Shown here one piece after another: positions 29,109 to 38,187 of a DNA stretch of 64,000 nucleotides. This DNA comes from Nostoc sp. CHAB 5844 (GTDB lineage Bacteria > Cyanobacteriota > Cyanobacteriia > Cyanobacteriales > Nostocaceae). Every line of letters begins with the position of its first letter. Position 1 is the stretch's first letter. The stretch covers positions 248,001 through 312,000 of the forward strand of contig NZ_JAIVFW010000001.1 of the NCBI RefSeq assembly GCF_020829595.1. Direction: 5' to 3'. The position numbers were made by a program, and so were the translations under genes. Under the pieces are notes generated by a model. The model was not told where the DNA came from. It ran no database searches and saw only the letters and a program-made list of their open reading frames with translations.

Positions 29109-29147
29109 TATAGATCCCCGACTTCTTAAAGAAGTCGGGGATCTATA
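29109..29147. repeat. Perfect 39-base hairpin repeat
   Basis: Arms of 19 bases (TATAGATCCCCGACTTCTT) around one A. The stop codon of the AAA ATPase gene (TAG, 29143-29145) lies in the right arm. A close relative is at 39840-39870, so this is a dispersed element that may also stop transcription. Confidence 0.85.
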
Positions 29148-30957
29148 AGCCCTCATGGTGCTGATTAGCAAGCATCTGATATGTAACTTGAAAATCATCA
29201 TTTGTAATCTGAATCAAGCTGGAGTCGCTTAATCCCTGGGCGCGGTATCGACGAATTGCGCTTAAAGCAGCTTGATTGCTTAACAAAGCCAAGTCTGCGC
29301 CATTCCAACCTTCGGTAACTGTCGCCCAGGTTTCTAAATCGACATCAACCAGGGGACGATCTAGATTGTGAACTTGTAAAATCGCTAATCGGCTGGCTCG
29401 ATCTGGGAGATCGATTTTTATTTGTAAGTCCAATCTTCCGGCTCTAAGCAAGGCAGGATCGAGGGTTTCTGGACGATTGGTTGCTCCTACTAACAGTACT
29501 TTCGGGCATTCATGCAACCCATCCAATTCGGTGAGCAGTTGCCCGACAACGCGATCGCTAACTCCAGAATCACCACTAAATCGCCCCCGTGCTGGTGCTA
29601 GAGTATCAATTTCATCTACAAACACAACGCAAGGTGCTGCTTGTCGAGCTTTGCCAAAGAGTTCTCTGACTGCCTGTTCTGCGGCTCCTACCCATCGGCT
29701 GAGTAATTCCGGGCCATTCACAGCAATAAAGTTGGCTCTAGCCTGGGAAGCGATCGCTTTTGCCAGTAATGTTTTTCCCGTTCCCGGCGGCCCCCACAAC
29801 AGAATCCCACGGGGAGGCTTGGCTTTGGTTTGCTCGTATAGTTCGGGATAGAGGAGTGCGCCCTCTACAGATTCTTGAAGTTTTTGTTTCACATCATCCA
29901 AACCACCAATTTCATCCCAACTGACACTTGGTACTTCAACTGCTACAGCCCTGAGAACTGAGGGTTTTATCTCCTTAATTGCTTCGAGAAAATCCTGCTG
30001 GATGACAGTCATGTTCTCAGGAATGGGACTGTTGAGCGAAGGGACTTGACGGCGCAGGGCAATGTAGGCGGCTTTTTGACAAATTGCTTTGATATCAGCA
30101 CCAACAAAACCGACGGCCAAATCGGCGATCGCTCCTAAATTAACCGAAGTCTCCAAGGGCATGGCATTTGTTAAAATTGTGAGAATTTCCAATCGTCCAT
30201 TGCGATCGGGAACTTGAAAATGAACTTCGCGATCGAAGCGTCCCGGACGACGCAGCGCCGGATCGAGATAATCAGGACGATTTGTTGCCGCTAATACCAG
30301 TACGCCCTCGGTTTTAGCAAACCCATCCATTAACCCAAGCAACTGCGCCACTAGTCTTTTTTCAACTTCACCTTCTACTTGGCTGCGATCTGGGGCGAGG
30401 CTGTCAATTTCATCAATAAATATCAGGCAGGGAGCAGAACGAGTTGCTTTCTCAAAAATGCTTCGCAAACGAGCTTCTGCTTCCCCGTAATACTTGCTCA
30501 TCACCTCTGGGCCATTGATGGCAATGTAGTTTAACTCTAACTCTTCTGCCAAAACACGGGCTGTTAAAGTTTTTCCCGTTCCGGGCGGGCCAACTAGTAA
30601 AACCCCACACGGAGGCTCTAACCCTAATTTCACTAATAAATCTGGACGTTTTAGAGGAATTTCAACTAACTCTCTGATTTCTTGGAGAACATCAGCCAAG
30701 CCGCCGACATCTTGCCAAGAAGCTTTTGATGATGGTGGGGTGACATCAGCATCATCCATTGGTGTCGCTGCATCGGTGGAATTGGATCGGACTCGGCTAG
30801 AACTATTTTTTCTCGGAATATTGCCTTGTCGGGGAATACTACTGAGATTATGAGAGCGAATTTGAATAGAAGTTTTTAACTCGCCTTTCTCTACTTTTTC
30901 TTCTAAAGCTTTGGCAATTTCTAATAGCTGTTCAAATCCTTTAAATATATCGTCCAT
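29143..30957 (-). CDS. CDC48/VAT-like AAA ATPase of the gas vesicle cluster
   Basis: A 604-residue protein with two AAA modules. Walker A GPPGTGKT occurs at 123-130 and 389-396. Walker B is IFIDEIDSLAP near 179 and VFVDEIDTLAP near 445, and arginine-finger-type RRPGRFD follows in the first module. CDC48-like proteins unfold or remodel protein complexes using ATP. The N-terminal 80 residues are helical and charged and lack the usual CDC48 N-domain. It sits between two gvpF/L genes, so a role in vesicle assembly or disassembly is inferred. GvpN, a different AAA ATPase, is also present. Confidence 0.9.
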   Translation of the reverse strand: MDDIFKGFEQLLEIAKALEEKVEKGELKTSIQIRSHNLSSIPRQGNIPRKNSSSRVRSNSTDAATPMDDADVTPPSSKASWQDVGGLADVLQEIRELVEIPLKRPDLLVKLGLEPPCGVLLVGPPGTGKTLTARVLAEELELNYIAINGPEVMSKYYGEAEARLRSIFEKATRSAPCLIFIDEIDSLAPDRSQVEGEVEKRLVAQLLGLMDGFAKTEGVLVLAATNRPDYLDPALRRPGRFDREVHFQVPDRNGRLEILTILTNAMPLETSVNLGAIADLAVGFVGADIKAICQKAAYIALRRQVPSLNSPIPENMTVIQQDFLEAIKEIKPSVLRAVAVEVPSVSWDEIGGLDDVKQKLQESVEGALLYPELYEQTKAKPPRGILLWGPPGTGKTLLAKAIASQARANFIAVNGPELLSRWVGAAEQAVRELFGKARQAAPCVVFVDEIDTLAPARGRFSGDSGVSDRVVGQLLTELDGLHECPKVLLVGATNRPETLDPALLRAGRLDLQIKIDLPDRASRLAILQVHNLDRPLVDVDLETWATVTEGWNGADLALLSNQAALSAIRRYRAQGLSDSSLIQITNDDFQVTYQMLANQHHEGL

Positions 30958-30969
30958 TGATTTTACTTA

Positions 30970-31297
30970 GAGGTTGTTTGAAAAGTGTTTCACTGTGATT
31001 TTGGGCATTTTTAGATCCTCCCTAGCCTTTACAAGGCTACTGTGTACACACAAGTCGAATTACCCCCCTTAATCCCCCCTTGTAAAGGGGGGAACTGGAA
31101 AATCTAATTCCCTCCCCTTGTAAAGGGGGAAACCGGAAAATCTAGTTCCCTCCCCTTGTAAAGGGGAGGGTTAGGGAGGGGTAATTCAATGACTGGTAGT
31201 GATTCCATAACTTGTGCGTACACCGTAGCTTTACAAGGAAGATTTAGGGGGATCTAGAACGTTTTGCTACCGACAAGAGGACTTTTCAAACATCCTC
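30970..31297. mobile_element. 328-bp MITE-like element in the gas vesicle operon
   Basis: Ends are GAGGTTGTTTGAAAAGT and ACTTTTCAAACATCCTC (one mismatch when inverted). Subterminal parts also pair (ACAAGGCTACTGTGTACACAC against GTGCGTACACCGTAGCTTTAC, read inverted). Flanking TTA at 30967-30969 and 31298-31300 fits a three-base target duplication. The core has tandem CCCTCCCCTTGTAAAGGGG units and no gene. It separates the first gvpF/L from the AAA gene. Confidence 0.78.
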
Positions 31298-31411
31298 TTA
31301 AATAAAAGGCAGAGAAAAATTTAATTTCCAATTTAATTTCCAAAAAAATTAAAAGTTTCAATAATTTTTGAGTCTCAATTTTTATTGCTGTTCAACAGGG
31401 AGAGGAATTAA

Positions 31412-32155
31412 TCAGTTGGAACTGAATAATCGCAGACGAGCAAAGTTATACGGGGCAGTGAAATTGTTGTAGCGAATTCGCAAACGGTTTTCAAATTGGC
31501 GATCAAGTGCTTCAACGTGTTCGCTAAATTGTGATTCTGCTTCCCAAGGAATTAGGTAGGCTGAATTGTAGATCATTGTGTCCATTTGGGGAGTATTTTC
31601 CACCACATCGATCGCAATCGAGTTGAGTGTGCGTTGAAATAAATCTATGATGCTTTGTTTGCGATCGTTGATTCCCTGTTCGATGGCTTGCCCTATTTGG
31701 ATCGCTTGTTCCATACTCAAGGGTTGACCGATTAGCTTATCCCTTTCGGTTTTGAGATTTGGGTGTTCTGCCAATAGTCCCTGAATTTCTGCATCGGTAT
31801 CCCAAAAAACTTTGACACTAACTTCTCGGCGACCGGATAATTTCGCAAGCAATTGCGTCAATTCTTCTTGATGAGGACGAATTAATTGTTGTGAAAACGT
31901 TTCCCAGGTTGCAACCAAAAGTCCAAATTGTACGGGGAGTAAATTGCGATCGCCTCCTTGCATGATCTCCTCAAGGACTTTCTCATGACTGAGCAGGTTA
32001 CGACGGCTTGCCAAATAACGCTCCTGCTGTGCTTCAGAGTAGATTACTGCAAAACCATCCAAAACTTTTATTTGTACCAGTTGCCCATCTAAGCCCTGTA
32101 AATTTAAGTTTTCTGGAGCAGGCAAGGTCAAAATTCCATAAATATAAAAACTCAT
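31412..32155 (-). CDS. GvpL/GvpF family gas vesicle protein (first copy)
   Basis: A 247-residue GvpF/L protein starting MSFYIYGILTLPAPENLNLQ. The N-terminal ferredoxin-like beta strand, the SHEKVLEEIM segment, LLPVQFGLLV and a C-terminal RLRIRYNNFTAPYNFARLRL are typical of GvpF. It follows gvpK by about 125 bases and precedes the MITE-like element. It is expected to act at vesicle nucleation with GvpA. I see no membrane segment. Confidence 0.92.
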   Translation of the reverse strand: MSFYIYGILTLPAPENLNLQGLDGQLVQIKVLDGFAVIYSEAQQERYLASRRNLLSHEKVLEEIMQGGDRNLLPVQFGLLVATWETFSQQLIRPHQEELTQLLAKLSGRREVSVKVFWDTDAEIQGLLAEHPNLKTERDKLIGQPLSMEQAIQIGQAIEQGINDRKQSIIDLFQRTLNSIAIDVVENTPQMDTMIYNSAYLIPWEAESQFSEHVEALDRQFENRLRIRYNNFTAPYNFARLRLFSSN

Positions 32156-32281
32156 ATAAATGTCTTACCAAGAAGAATGTAGATAAAAAAGTTATACCAA
32201 TTCTCTAAAATCCGGCAACAGATGTAAACTAGGAAAGCCTTGCTGCATCTAAGTTTCTTAATTGCGAATTGCGAATTGGTA

Positions 32282-32716
32282 TTACAGGGGTTTAGAGGTG
32301 AGTACTAATCTTAACTTGGCATGAACTAAGCTTAACTGAGCTAGTCCTAAGTCCAAGTCACCTTCAACCACCACACCGGTATTTAATAAGCGATCAAGGA
32401 GTTCTAATATAGAAGGCTGACTAGAGGTTTCACCGGGGTAATATCCTCCAGATTGAGGCAGTAAAGTTCCCATTTCACCCAAGTTAATATTTAGCTCGGC
32501 TGGGTCAATATCAAATATCTCGCAAAGCTGAATAACTTGTTGTTCAAGCTGTCGCAGGCTTTCGGCAGCCCGATCTAACTCATCATCGTTGAGGGTGCCA
32601 GCATCCATGCGCCGAATTACCTGAGCTTCCATGAGTTGGCGTATCAGCTCAACAACCGTCAGTAACAATGGTGCTAAACCTGAATCCGAACTTTTTGATT
32701 TGCTAATCGCCTGCAT
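32282..32716 (-). CDS. gvpK: Gas vesicle protein GvpK
   Basis: A 144-residue GvpK, an accessory protein essential for vesicle formation in several organisms. Recognised by GLAPLLLTVVELIRQLMEAQ, VIRRMDAGTLNDDELDRAAE, and LCEIFDIDPAELNINLG. A C-terminal stretch, SILELLDRLLNTGVVVEGD, resembles the GvpA/J helix-strand motif. The gene overlaps the 3' end of gvpJ by 14 bases, which suggests translational coupling. Confidence 0.95.
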   Translation of the reverse strand: MQAISKSKSSDSGLAPLLLTVVELIRQLMEAQVIRRMDAGTLNDDELDRAAESLRQLEQQVIQLCEIFDIDPAELNINLGEMGTLLPQSGGYYPGETSSQPSILELLDRLLNTGVVVEGDLDLGLAQLSLVHAKLRLVLTSKPL

Positions 32717-33050
32717 TCTGATGATTAATAGGATTGAGTGCTTTGAGCGATCGCAGTTCTGTTTCTAGACTGGCAAGACGCTCTTGAAGTTGTTGATTAG
32801 TTGCTAATAAGGTGCGAGTTTGACTATTAAGATAGGGGTCGCTCTCCCACCAGTTAATTCCAATCTCTTTGGCTTTATCAACAGAAGAAATCAACAACCG
32901 AATTCGGATGTTGAGCAGTTCTGTGGAGCCGACGGAAACAGAAATATCTCCTGCGATCACAATGCCTTTATCCAGAACCCGCTCAAGAATATCTGCCAAG
33001 GTAGAACCTTGAGTTGCTGTGATAACTCCCCGGTTAGTATGAGTACTCAT
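32703..33050 (-). CDS. gvpJ: Gas vesicle protein GvpJ
   Basis: A minor GvpA-like protein, thought to help nucleate or cap vesicles. After a short N-terminus it carries [20 protein letters not shown] and [20 protein letters not shown], matching the GvpA core, then a hydrophilic tail with a coiled-coil stretch ([20 protein letters not shown]). At 115 residues it is typical of GvpJ. Its ATG overlaps the gvpN stop (ATGA), and its end overlaps gvpK. Confidence 0.95.
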   Translation of the reverse strand: MSTHTNRGVITATQGSTLADILERVLDKGIVIAGDISVSVGSTELLNIRIRLLISSVDKAKEIGINWWESDPYLNSQTRTLLATNQQLQERLASLETELRSLKALNPINHQNAGD

Positions 33051-34207
33051 TTGTTTATTAAATGGCCAGAATCAAAAGCAACTGCCTGTGATATGTGCGG
33101 CAACTCGGCATTGCCCAATACTCCCTGCTCTCTGAGAGACTTGAGTGCAGCCACAATTTGACTGCGATCGATCCCTAATTGTGCTGCCAAATCAGAGAAA
33201 CGCCTCCCTGGAGAATGACACAGGTAGTTGTAGACTTCATGCTCGTAAGGTACTCGTTGTTCCAATACAATCTGATTTTGATTGTTTGGTACGATTTCTA
33301 TCGGCTGAGATTGAGTATTTGTACTATGATACAATTCACTCAAAACCTCTTCCAGTAGCCGAGTTGCTTCCATACGAGGTTGATTCGTGCGAGAAAGCAA
33401 GATATCAGCACAAATATCTTGGAAGTTAGGCTCTCCAGGGTTTACGGAAATTTCGTGTTCGTGGCAGATTCTAGCAATCATCAGACAGGAACGTAACCCC
33501 CCGCCCTGTCCAGAGCCAGATCGACTCCAAAACATCCGTACTAAGCGCACAATTACTTCTGCTTTGTCAGAATCTATGCCTGTTTTATGAATTACAATTT
33601 CCTGCTGAGTCACTTCATCAGGTGTAGGCATATCGATGGTAATAACACGATCCATCAAAGCATCTTGAGTTGCATGAACTCCACAATACTCTTGAGGATT
33701 TGATGTTAAGATTGCCCGAAACTGAGGATGAACTCGGATATACTCGGCTCGATGTTGGTTTGTTGGCAATACTAATAACCTTTCCTCAAGTACGGAGAGT
33801 AAAACGTTATTTACCTCCGGGTGCGATCGGTTGAATTCGTCGTAAACCAGTGTAAATCCTTCTTTACAAGCTAGGGTTAATCGTGCATCAACCCAGTGTT
33901 GTCGGAGTTCATCCTCAACTTTGACAACGCTGTGGATGAAGTTATCAACAACCTTTTTACGGGTGTAACCTAATTGATTACCAATCAAGTCTGAGGTTTT
34001 AAACTCATCATCTCCAAATAAGAGGATGATAGGCTGGTTGAGCAAATCAGCTAGATGCATTGCCAGAGTAGTTTTTCCGACTCCGGCTGAACCGCGTAAA
34101 TGTACTGAAAAACCTGACTGTAAATAGCGCAAAGCACGTTGAGCGATGCGTTGAATAGCAGGTGTATTGACAAATCGCTGGGGAGATGCATTTAATACTG
34201 TTGTCAA
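33047..34207 (-). CDS. gvpN: Gas vesicle AAA ATPase GvpN with winged-helix tail
   Basis: MoxR-type AAA ATPase of gas-vesicle clusters, 386 residues. Walker A GSAGVGKT lies at 39-46, and sensor and Walker B elements include [20 protein letters not shown]. Residues about 319-370 form an additional winged-helix-like segment ([40 protein letters not shown]). The start is TTG at 34207, with AGGAGG about ten bases upstream. It is the first minus-strand gene, divergent from gvpG, and is translationally coupled to gvpJ. The tail could be a DNA-binding or protein-interaction module. Confidence 0.94.
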   Translation of the reverse strand: MTTVLNASPQRFVNTPAIQRIAQRALRYLQSGFSVHLRGSAGVGKTTLAMHLADLLNQPIILLFGDDEFKTSDLIGNQLGYTRKKVVDNFIHSVVKVEDELRQHWVDARLTLACKEGFTLVYDEFNRSHPEVNNVLLSVLEERLLVLPTNQHRAEYIRVHPQFRAILTSNPQEYCGVHATQDALMDRVITIDMPTPDEVTQQEIVIHKTGIDSDKAEVIVRLVRMFWSRSGSGQGGGLRSCLMIARICHEHEISVNPGEPNFQDICADILLSRTNQPRMEATRLLEEVLSELYHSTNTQSQPIEIVPNNQNQIVLEQRVPYEHEVYNYLCHSPGRRFSDLAAQLGIDRSQIVAALKSLREQGVLGNAELPHISQAVAFDSGHLINK

Positions 34208-34418
34208 ACTCTAAGTACCTCCTCAATAGTAATTTTATATAAAAGTATTTTTTACACATCGTATATATAAAATACGGATGTCAATAAGCTTTAACTGGAC
34301 TCAAATCCAACGCATTTTGGCATCAACACAAGACTAGTAATGTTTAATATCTATGTCATCAGCATGATTACGGTCTTGCGAGGACAGCTTTAATAAATCC
34401 ACACAAGTGTAAAGTTAT
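34208..34418. promoter_or_regulatory. Divergent gvpN/gvpG control region
   Basis: A 211-base AT-rich gap between divergent genes must hold promoters for both arms. CGTATATATAAAATACG at 34260-34276 is an imperfect palindrome that could be a -10 region or an operator. No regulator can be named. Confidence 0.5.
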
Positions 34419-34673
34419 ATGGTTCTGCGCTTCTTACTATTACCGATTACCGGCCCATTAATGGGGGTAACGTGGCTTGGGGAAAAAATTTTAGAACAAG
34501 CGAGTACTGAAATTGATGATAAAGAAAATCTCAGTAAGCAGCTTCTTGCACTCCAACTTGCTTTTGATATGGGAGAAATTCCTGAAGAGGAGTTTGAAAT
34601 TCAGGAGGAAGCTCTTTTGTTAGCAATTCTGGAAGCAGAAAAGCAGGAACGCAATGAGACACAAGAGTATTGA
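34419..34673 (+). CDS. gvpG: Gas vesicle protein GvpG
   Basis: An 84-residue accessory protein of the GvpG family. Family features are LLLPITGPLMGVTWLGEKIL at the N-terminus, then SKQLLALQLAFDMGEIPEEE and an acidic C-terminal helix. GvpG is small and essential for vesicle assembly in several hosts. In Anabaena-type clusters it follows gvpF/L on the same strand. Here it is on the opposite strand, divergent from gvpN, so the cluster has been rearranged. Confidence 0.93.
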   Translation: MVLRFLLLPITGPLMGVTWLGEKILEQASTEIDDKENLSKQLLALQLAFDMGEIPEEEFEIQEEALLLAILEAEKQERNETQEY

Positions 34674-34710
34674 AATTCTTTCCTAGCTTAGACCAGATAC
34701 TTTTAACTAG

Positions 34711-35086
34711 ATGCTGGAGGTAGTGCGATCGCACAGTCAGCCAAAACAAAAAACAGGACGGCCTGGTAAACTCAGCTTGGAAGACCAATTGTTGATGACA
34801 TTGGAATATTGGAGCGGAGCCGGCTCCGCTCAAATCACAAGTAGTGGTAGACCAAGCGGATGGCAAAATCATCTGCACGGCTCATGGTAAGGGTAGAGAG
34901 CATGATTTCCGTATATTTAAAAATAGTCAAGTTAAATTGAGAGAAAACATTGAATGTTTAGGAGACAAAAGTTATCAAGGTATTCAAAAACTACACAGCA
35001 ATAGTCGAATTCCCAAGAAAAAGCCTAGAGGGGGTCAATTAAGCGACGAGGATAATCTGAATTATGCTGTATTTACATTTAGCTAA
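34711..35086 (+). pseudogene. IS5-type transposase remnant
   Basis: Two fragments of one transposase. The first, from ATG 34711, reads MLEVVRSHSQ, GRPGKLSLEDQLLMTLEYW. The second, in another frame from about 34839, reads VVVDQADGKIICTAHGKGRE, HDFRIFKNSQ and GDKSYQGIQKLHSNSRIPKK. These match the N-terminus and the DDE core of IS5/IS1031-like transposases. The intervening part, with the first catalytic Asp, is deleted, and a 20-base palindrome sits at the junction. The C-terminus after SDED diverges. No terminal inverted repeats were identified. Confidence 0.82.
34812..34831. repeat. 20-base perfect palindrome at the transposase deletion junction
   Basis: GAGCGGAGCCGGCTCCGCTC is self-complementary and GC-rich in AT-rich surroundings. 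It lies exactly where the transposase reading frame jumps. Confidence 0.8.
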
Positions 35087-36623
35087 AATAAGATACAATT
35101 CTTAGTATTATCCAGCGTCATGTAAAAAAAATTTGGGTAGGCAGAAGTTGTGTAGATTATCCCACCCAAAAGAAATGTGAGCGGCGACTTTTGCTGCTCA
35201 AATATCCATATTTCATTGCTGTAGGTTGAGAGGATTTCTGGATGCCGTTCTACTAACTGAACTACAAAGACAAGTGTCCTATCCAAATCAGCCTCACATT
35301 GTGATGACACTAGAAAATTTTACCGATAGTCGAGGGCGGATAATACACTCGTTCTATCTACCACTACCGCGTTCATCGAAGAAATTGACTAACATTACTG
35401 CCTTCATTATGCAAAAATCAATGAAATACTGTGCAATAGGAATCTGGCCTTGGTTGACATTTACTAGCTACTGCGTTTAGCTAAGTTTGGCGTATGCTCG
35501 CAGATGATATTGCTGTAGATGTCGGTAAATATTGAGTCAAAGCTTTTGAATGAAACAATCCTTTGGAGAGTGATATCTAGCAAACTGCCAGATTTTTTGA
35601 GTACCTGCACTCAACGGCAATGACATTCAAATTACAACTGACTTTAATTTGTTCACTAGGTAATCATCTTTCTGAGAAGGCTCATAAACAGATGACTTTC
35701 AGTTAGCCAGTAAATACTGGTATATTTGTTTAATCTACTTGTATTCTGTTTGCCTTTGTACCTTCCTTTAATTAACTAAGTAAGTCGCTTCTTATAGTGT
35801 GTTTAATTGGATGCTAGTTTTTTGTATCTAACTCCGTTTTCAAGGCTGATGTTGCCTTTTTAAGCGCCAACTGCCTAGAATAAAAATCAATCAGAAGTGT
35901 AAAAAATAGGTTTTAAGATTGTCCAAATTAAGTGCATATAAATTTTATATATGTATAAAACTGAGTTTTCACAGAATTTTGCCCGTTTACTTAACCCTAT
36001 TAATTCTCTTCATTTTTTAGTGGAAAAATCCGGATAGATAAACACAAAAGACTAATTGAGAAAAGTTAAAAGATTTACGATCGCAATAGCCATCGTGAAA
36101 GCTATCCGTTGTCCTAGTATTCCCAACTTAAGAACAGGATCTGCAATCAATAAAGTAACTAATGATAAATTTATGAGATAAATTAATTTAAATAAGTCTT
36201 ATTAAAAGTAAATCTTATATTCATACTGAGAGCTATTCATGAAGCCCAAACAATTTTAACCAAGTAATATAGTATTTATACGAATTAAAATCGTATAAAC
36301 ACCCAATTTTGATCTTCAAAATTTTGATGCTAGTATTTCTACGTAGTTGGGCTAGTTAGCTGCAATAAAAGATTTAATTACCTCTTTTACCATCTGAATT
36401 CTGACGCATATATTCTGCTTTGATAAAGCTGAGATGCACAACCACTCATAATTTGACGATGAATTGTATATTTTTTTAAAATCAAATCATCGTCCTAGTA
36501 TATAGATTTTTTAAAATTTCAGCCTGAATTTGGCATCAATGAGACAAACCATGTTCTTCAGGCTGTGACATGATGCCTTGTGCTTTCTAGTTCTAAACTA
36601 TGTAAGGCTGAGTTCGGTGTTTA
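35087..36623. other. 1.5-kb AT-rich stretch without a convincing gene
   Basis: No gene could be supported. A plus-strand frame from TTG 35226 (MRGFLDAVLLTELQRQVSYP and on) and an overlapping minus-strand frame look random. A minus-strand frame at 36052-36198 encodes a hydrophobic tail (SLVTLLIADPVLKLGILGQR, then IAFTMAIAIVNLLTFLN) without a start; it could be the end of a deleted membrane-protein gene. The transposase remnant lies at the left edge, so this looks like decayed accessory DNA. Confidence 0.5.
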
Positions 36624-37943
36624 CTACAAAAAAGTTAAAGCTTGACCGCGCACATCGGTATTTACCTGATTCTGTTCATAAACGACCTGTCCCCCAACAA
36701 TAGTTGTTACAGGCCAGCCTGTGAGGTTCCAGCCTTCAAATGGACTCCAACCACACTTGGTTAACAATTCTTCGCGGCGGACTAGACGGTAAGTATCCAA
36801 GTCTACTAGTACTAAATCAGCATCGTAACCAGGTGCGATCGCTCCTTTGTTAGGAATACCATAAGCTTTCGCCACCGCCTGAGACATCCAGTTAGCAACT
36901 TGAGCTACAGTACATTTTCCTTGTATTGCCGCAGTTAACATTAAAGGTAAAGAAGTCTCTACACCTGGCATTCCGGAAGGAGTATTGGGATATTCTTGAG
37001 CTTTTTCAGCCAAAGTATGGGGCGCGTGATCTGTAGCAATAAAATCAATGACACCATCGCGTAAAGCTTGCCAGAGAACTTGATTATCGTGAGGCGATCG
37101 CAACGGTGGATTCATTTGTGCTAATGTACTTATCTGTTCATAGGCACTCGTATTTAATAACAAATGCTGTGGTGTCACCTCTGCTGTCACCCAACTGGGT
37201 TTATCTTGACGTAATAACTGAGCTTCTTCGGCTGTAGACATATGTAAGATATGCAGCCGACGCTGATATTTTTTAGAAAGATTTAAGGCTTTTTGTGTGG
37301 CTAAAAGTGCAGCTTGATTGTCTTGAATTTGCGAGTGAATTGCTGGGTTATGAATGCCAGCAAATTCTTGTCGTCGTTGGTTGATGCGTTCTTGGTCTTC
37401 GGCATGAACGGCAATTAAGCGATTTCCCTGAGCGAAAATAGCTTCTAGTACAGCATCTTGGTCAACGAGTAACTGACCATGCATCGACCCCATAAAAATC
37501 TTAATTCCCGGTGTCGGCTTGGCTGTGAGCAAATCTGGCAGTACTTCTGCTGTTGCGCCAATAAAAAAGCCATAATTCACTACAGACTTACTAGCAGCAA
37601 GTTGTAGCTTGTCATTTAACGTTGCCTGAGTAGTGGTCAGGGGACGAGTATTAGGCATTTCTAAAAACGAAGTGACACCACCCTTCGCACAGGCACAACT
37701 GGCAGTGAACAAGTCTTCTTTGTGTTCTAGTCCTGGTTCCCGAAAATGCACCTGCGGATCGATAACTCCTGGCAACAAAGTTAACCCCTGTGCGTCAATT
37801 TCTCTGGTTGAGGTGGCAGCAGCTATTTCCGGTGCAACTTCTACGATCAGGAGATCGCGTGTGAGTACATCCCCCACCATGAATTCATCATTGGGTAGGA
37901 CAATGCGAGCGTGGCGAATTAATAAACTTTGTGAAGATGACAT
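36624..37943 (-). CDS. pyrC: Dihydroorotase (PyrC)
   Basis: Cyclises carbamoyl aspartate to dihydroorotate in pyrimidine synthesis. The 439-residue type I-like sequence shows metal and substrate motifs: DPQVHFREPG, FLEMPNTRPL, VHAEDQERIN, LHILHMSTAEE and ATDHAPHTLAEK. The first His of the usual H-x-H metal pair is Gln here (codon CAG); I recall the same D-P-Q-V-H in other cyanobacterial copies but cannot check. It starts at ATG. The 3' side is 1.5 kb of non-coding DNA, and lepB is divergent on the other side. Confidence 0.92.
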   Translation of the reverse strand: MSSSQSLLIRHARIVLPNDEFMVGDVLTRDLLIVEVAPEIAAATSTREIDAQGLTLLPGVIDPQVHFREPGLEHKEDLFTASCACAKGGVTSFLEMPNTRPLTTTQATLNDKLQLAASKSVVNYGFFIGATAEVLPDLLTAKPTPGIKIFMGSMHGQLLVDQDAVLEAIFAQGNRLIAVHAEDQERINQRRQEFAGIHNPAIHSQIQDNQAALLATQKALNLSKKYQRRLHILHMSTAEEAQLLRQDKPSWVTAEVTPQHLLLNTSAYEQISTLAQMNPPLRSPHDNQVLWQALRDGVIDFIATDHAPHTLAEKAQEYPNTPSGMPGVETSLPLMLTAAIQGKCTVAQVANWMSQAVAKAYGIPNKGAIAPGYDADLVLVDLDTYRLVRREELLTKCGWSPFEGWNLTGWPVTTIVGGQVVYEQNQVNTDVRGQALTFL

Positions 37944-38187
37944 GAAGTTAAAAAAGTTTACTCAAGGAGTTATGTGTTACTGAGAACTCTGATTTTAGGT
38001 TAAACTTGGTTGCACTCTGCGGGACAAATTTTTGCAGCTTATTAAAAAAAAGTTTATTTTTAACTTATGAATCTGTCTGTGAAGATGCCAAAACCAACTT
38101 AGAAAACTTAATTCCCCCGTTAAAATTAACAAATAGAGTCTCCCTGAGCTAGTTAATTCCTACACTTTTCCTTACTTCAGTACTTTC

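Noticed and set aside
29076-29201. Extension of the second gvpF/L gene
   Set aside because: It runs through a dispersed hairpin and overlaps the AAA gene; ATG 29075 gives the normal GvpF/L start.
35083-35480. Opposing ORFs after the transposase remnant, considered as gvpV or gvpW
   Set aside because: Sequences do not resemble any gas vesicle protein I know and have poor starts.
36052-36198. Hydrophobic minus-strand frame without start
   Set aside because: Looks like the end of a membrane protein but has no start codon or upstream coding; mentioned only within the intergenic entry.
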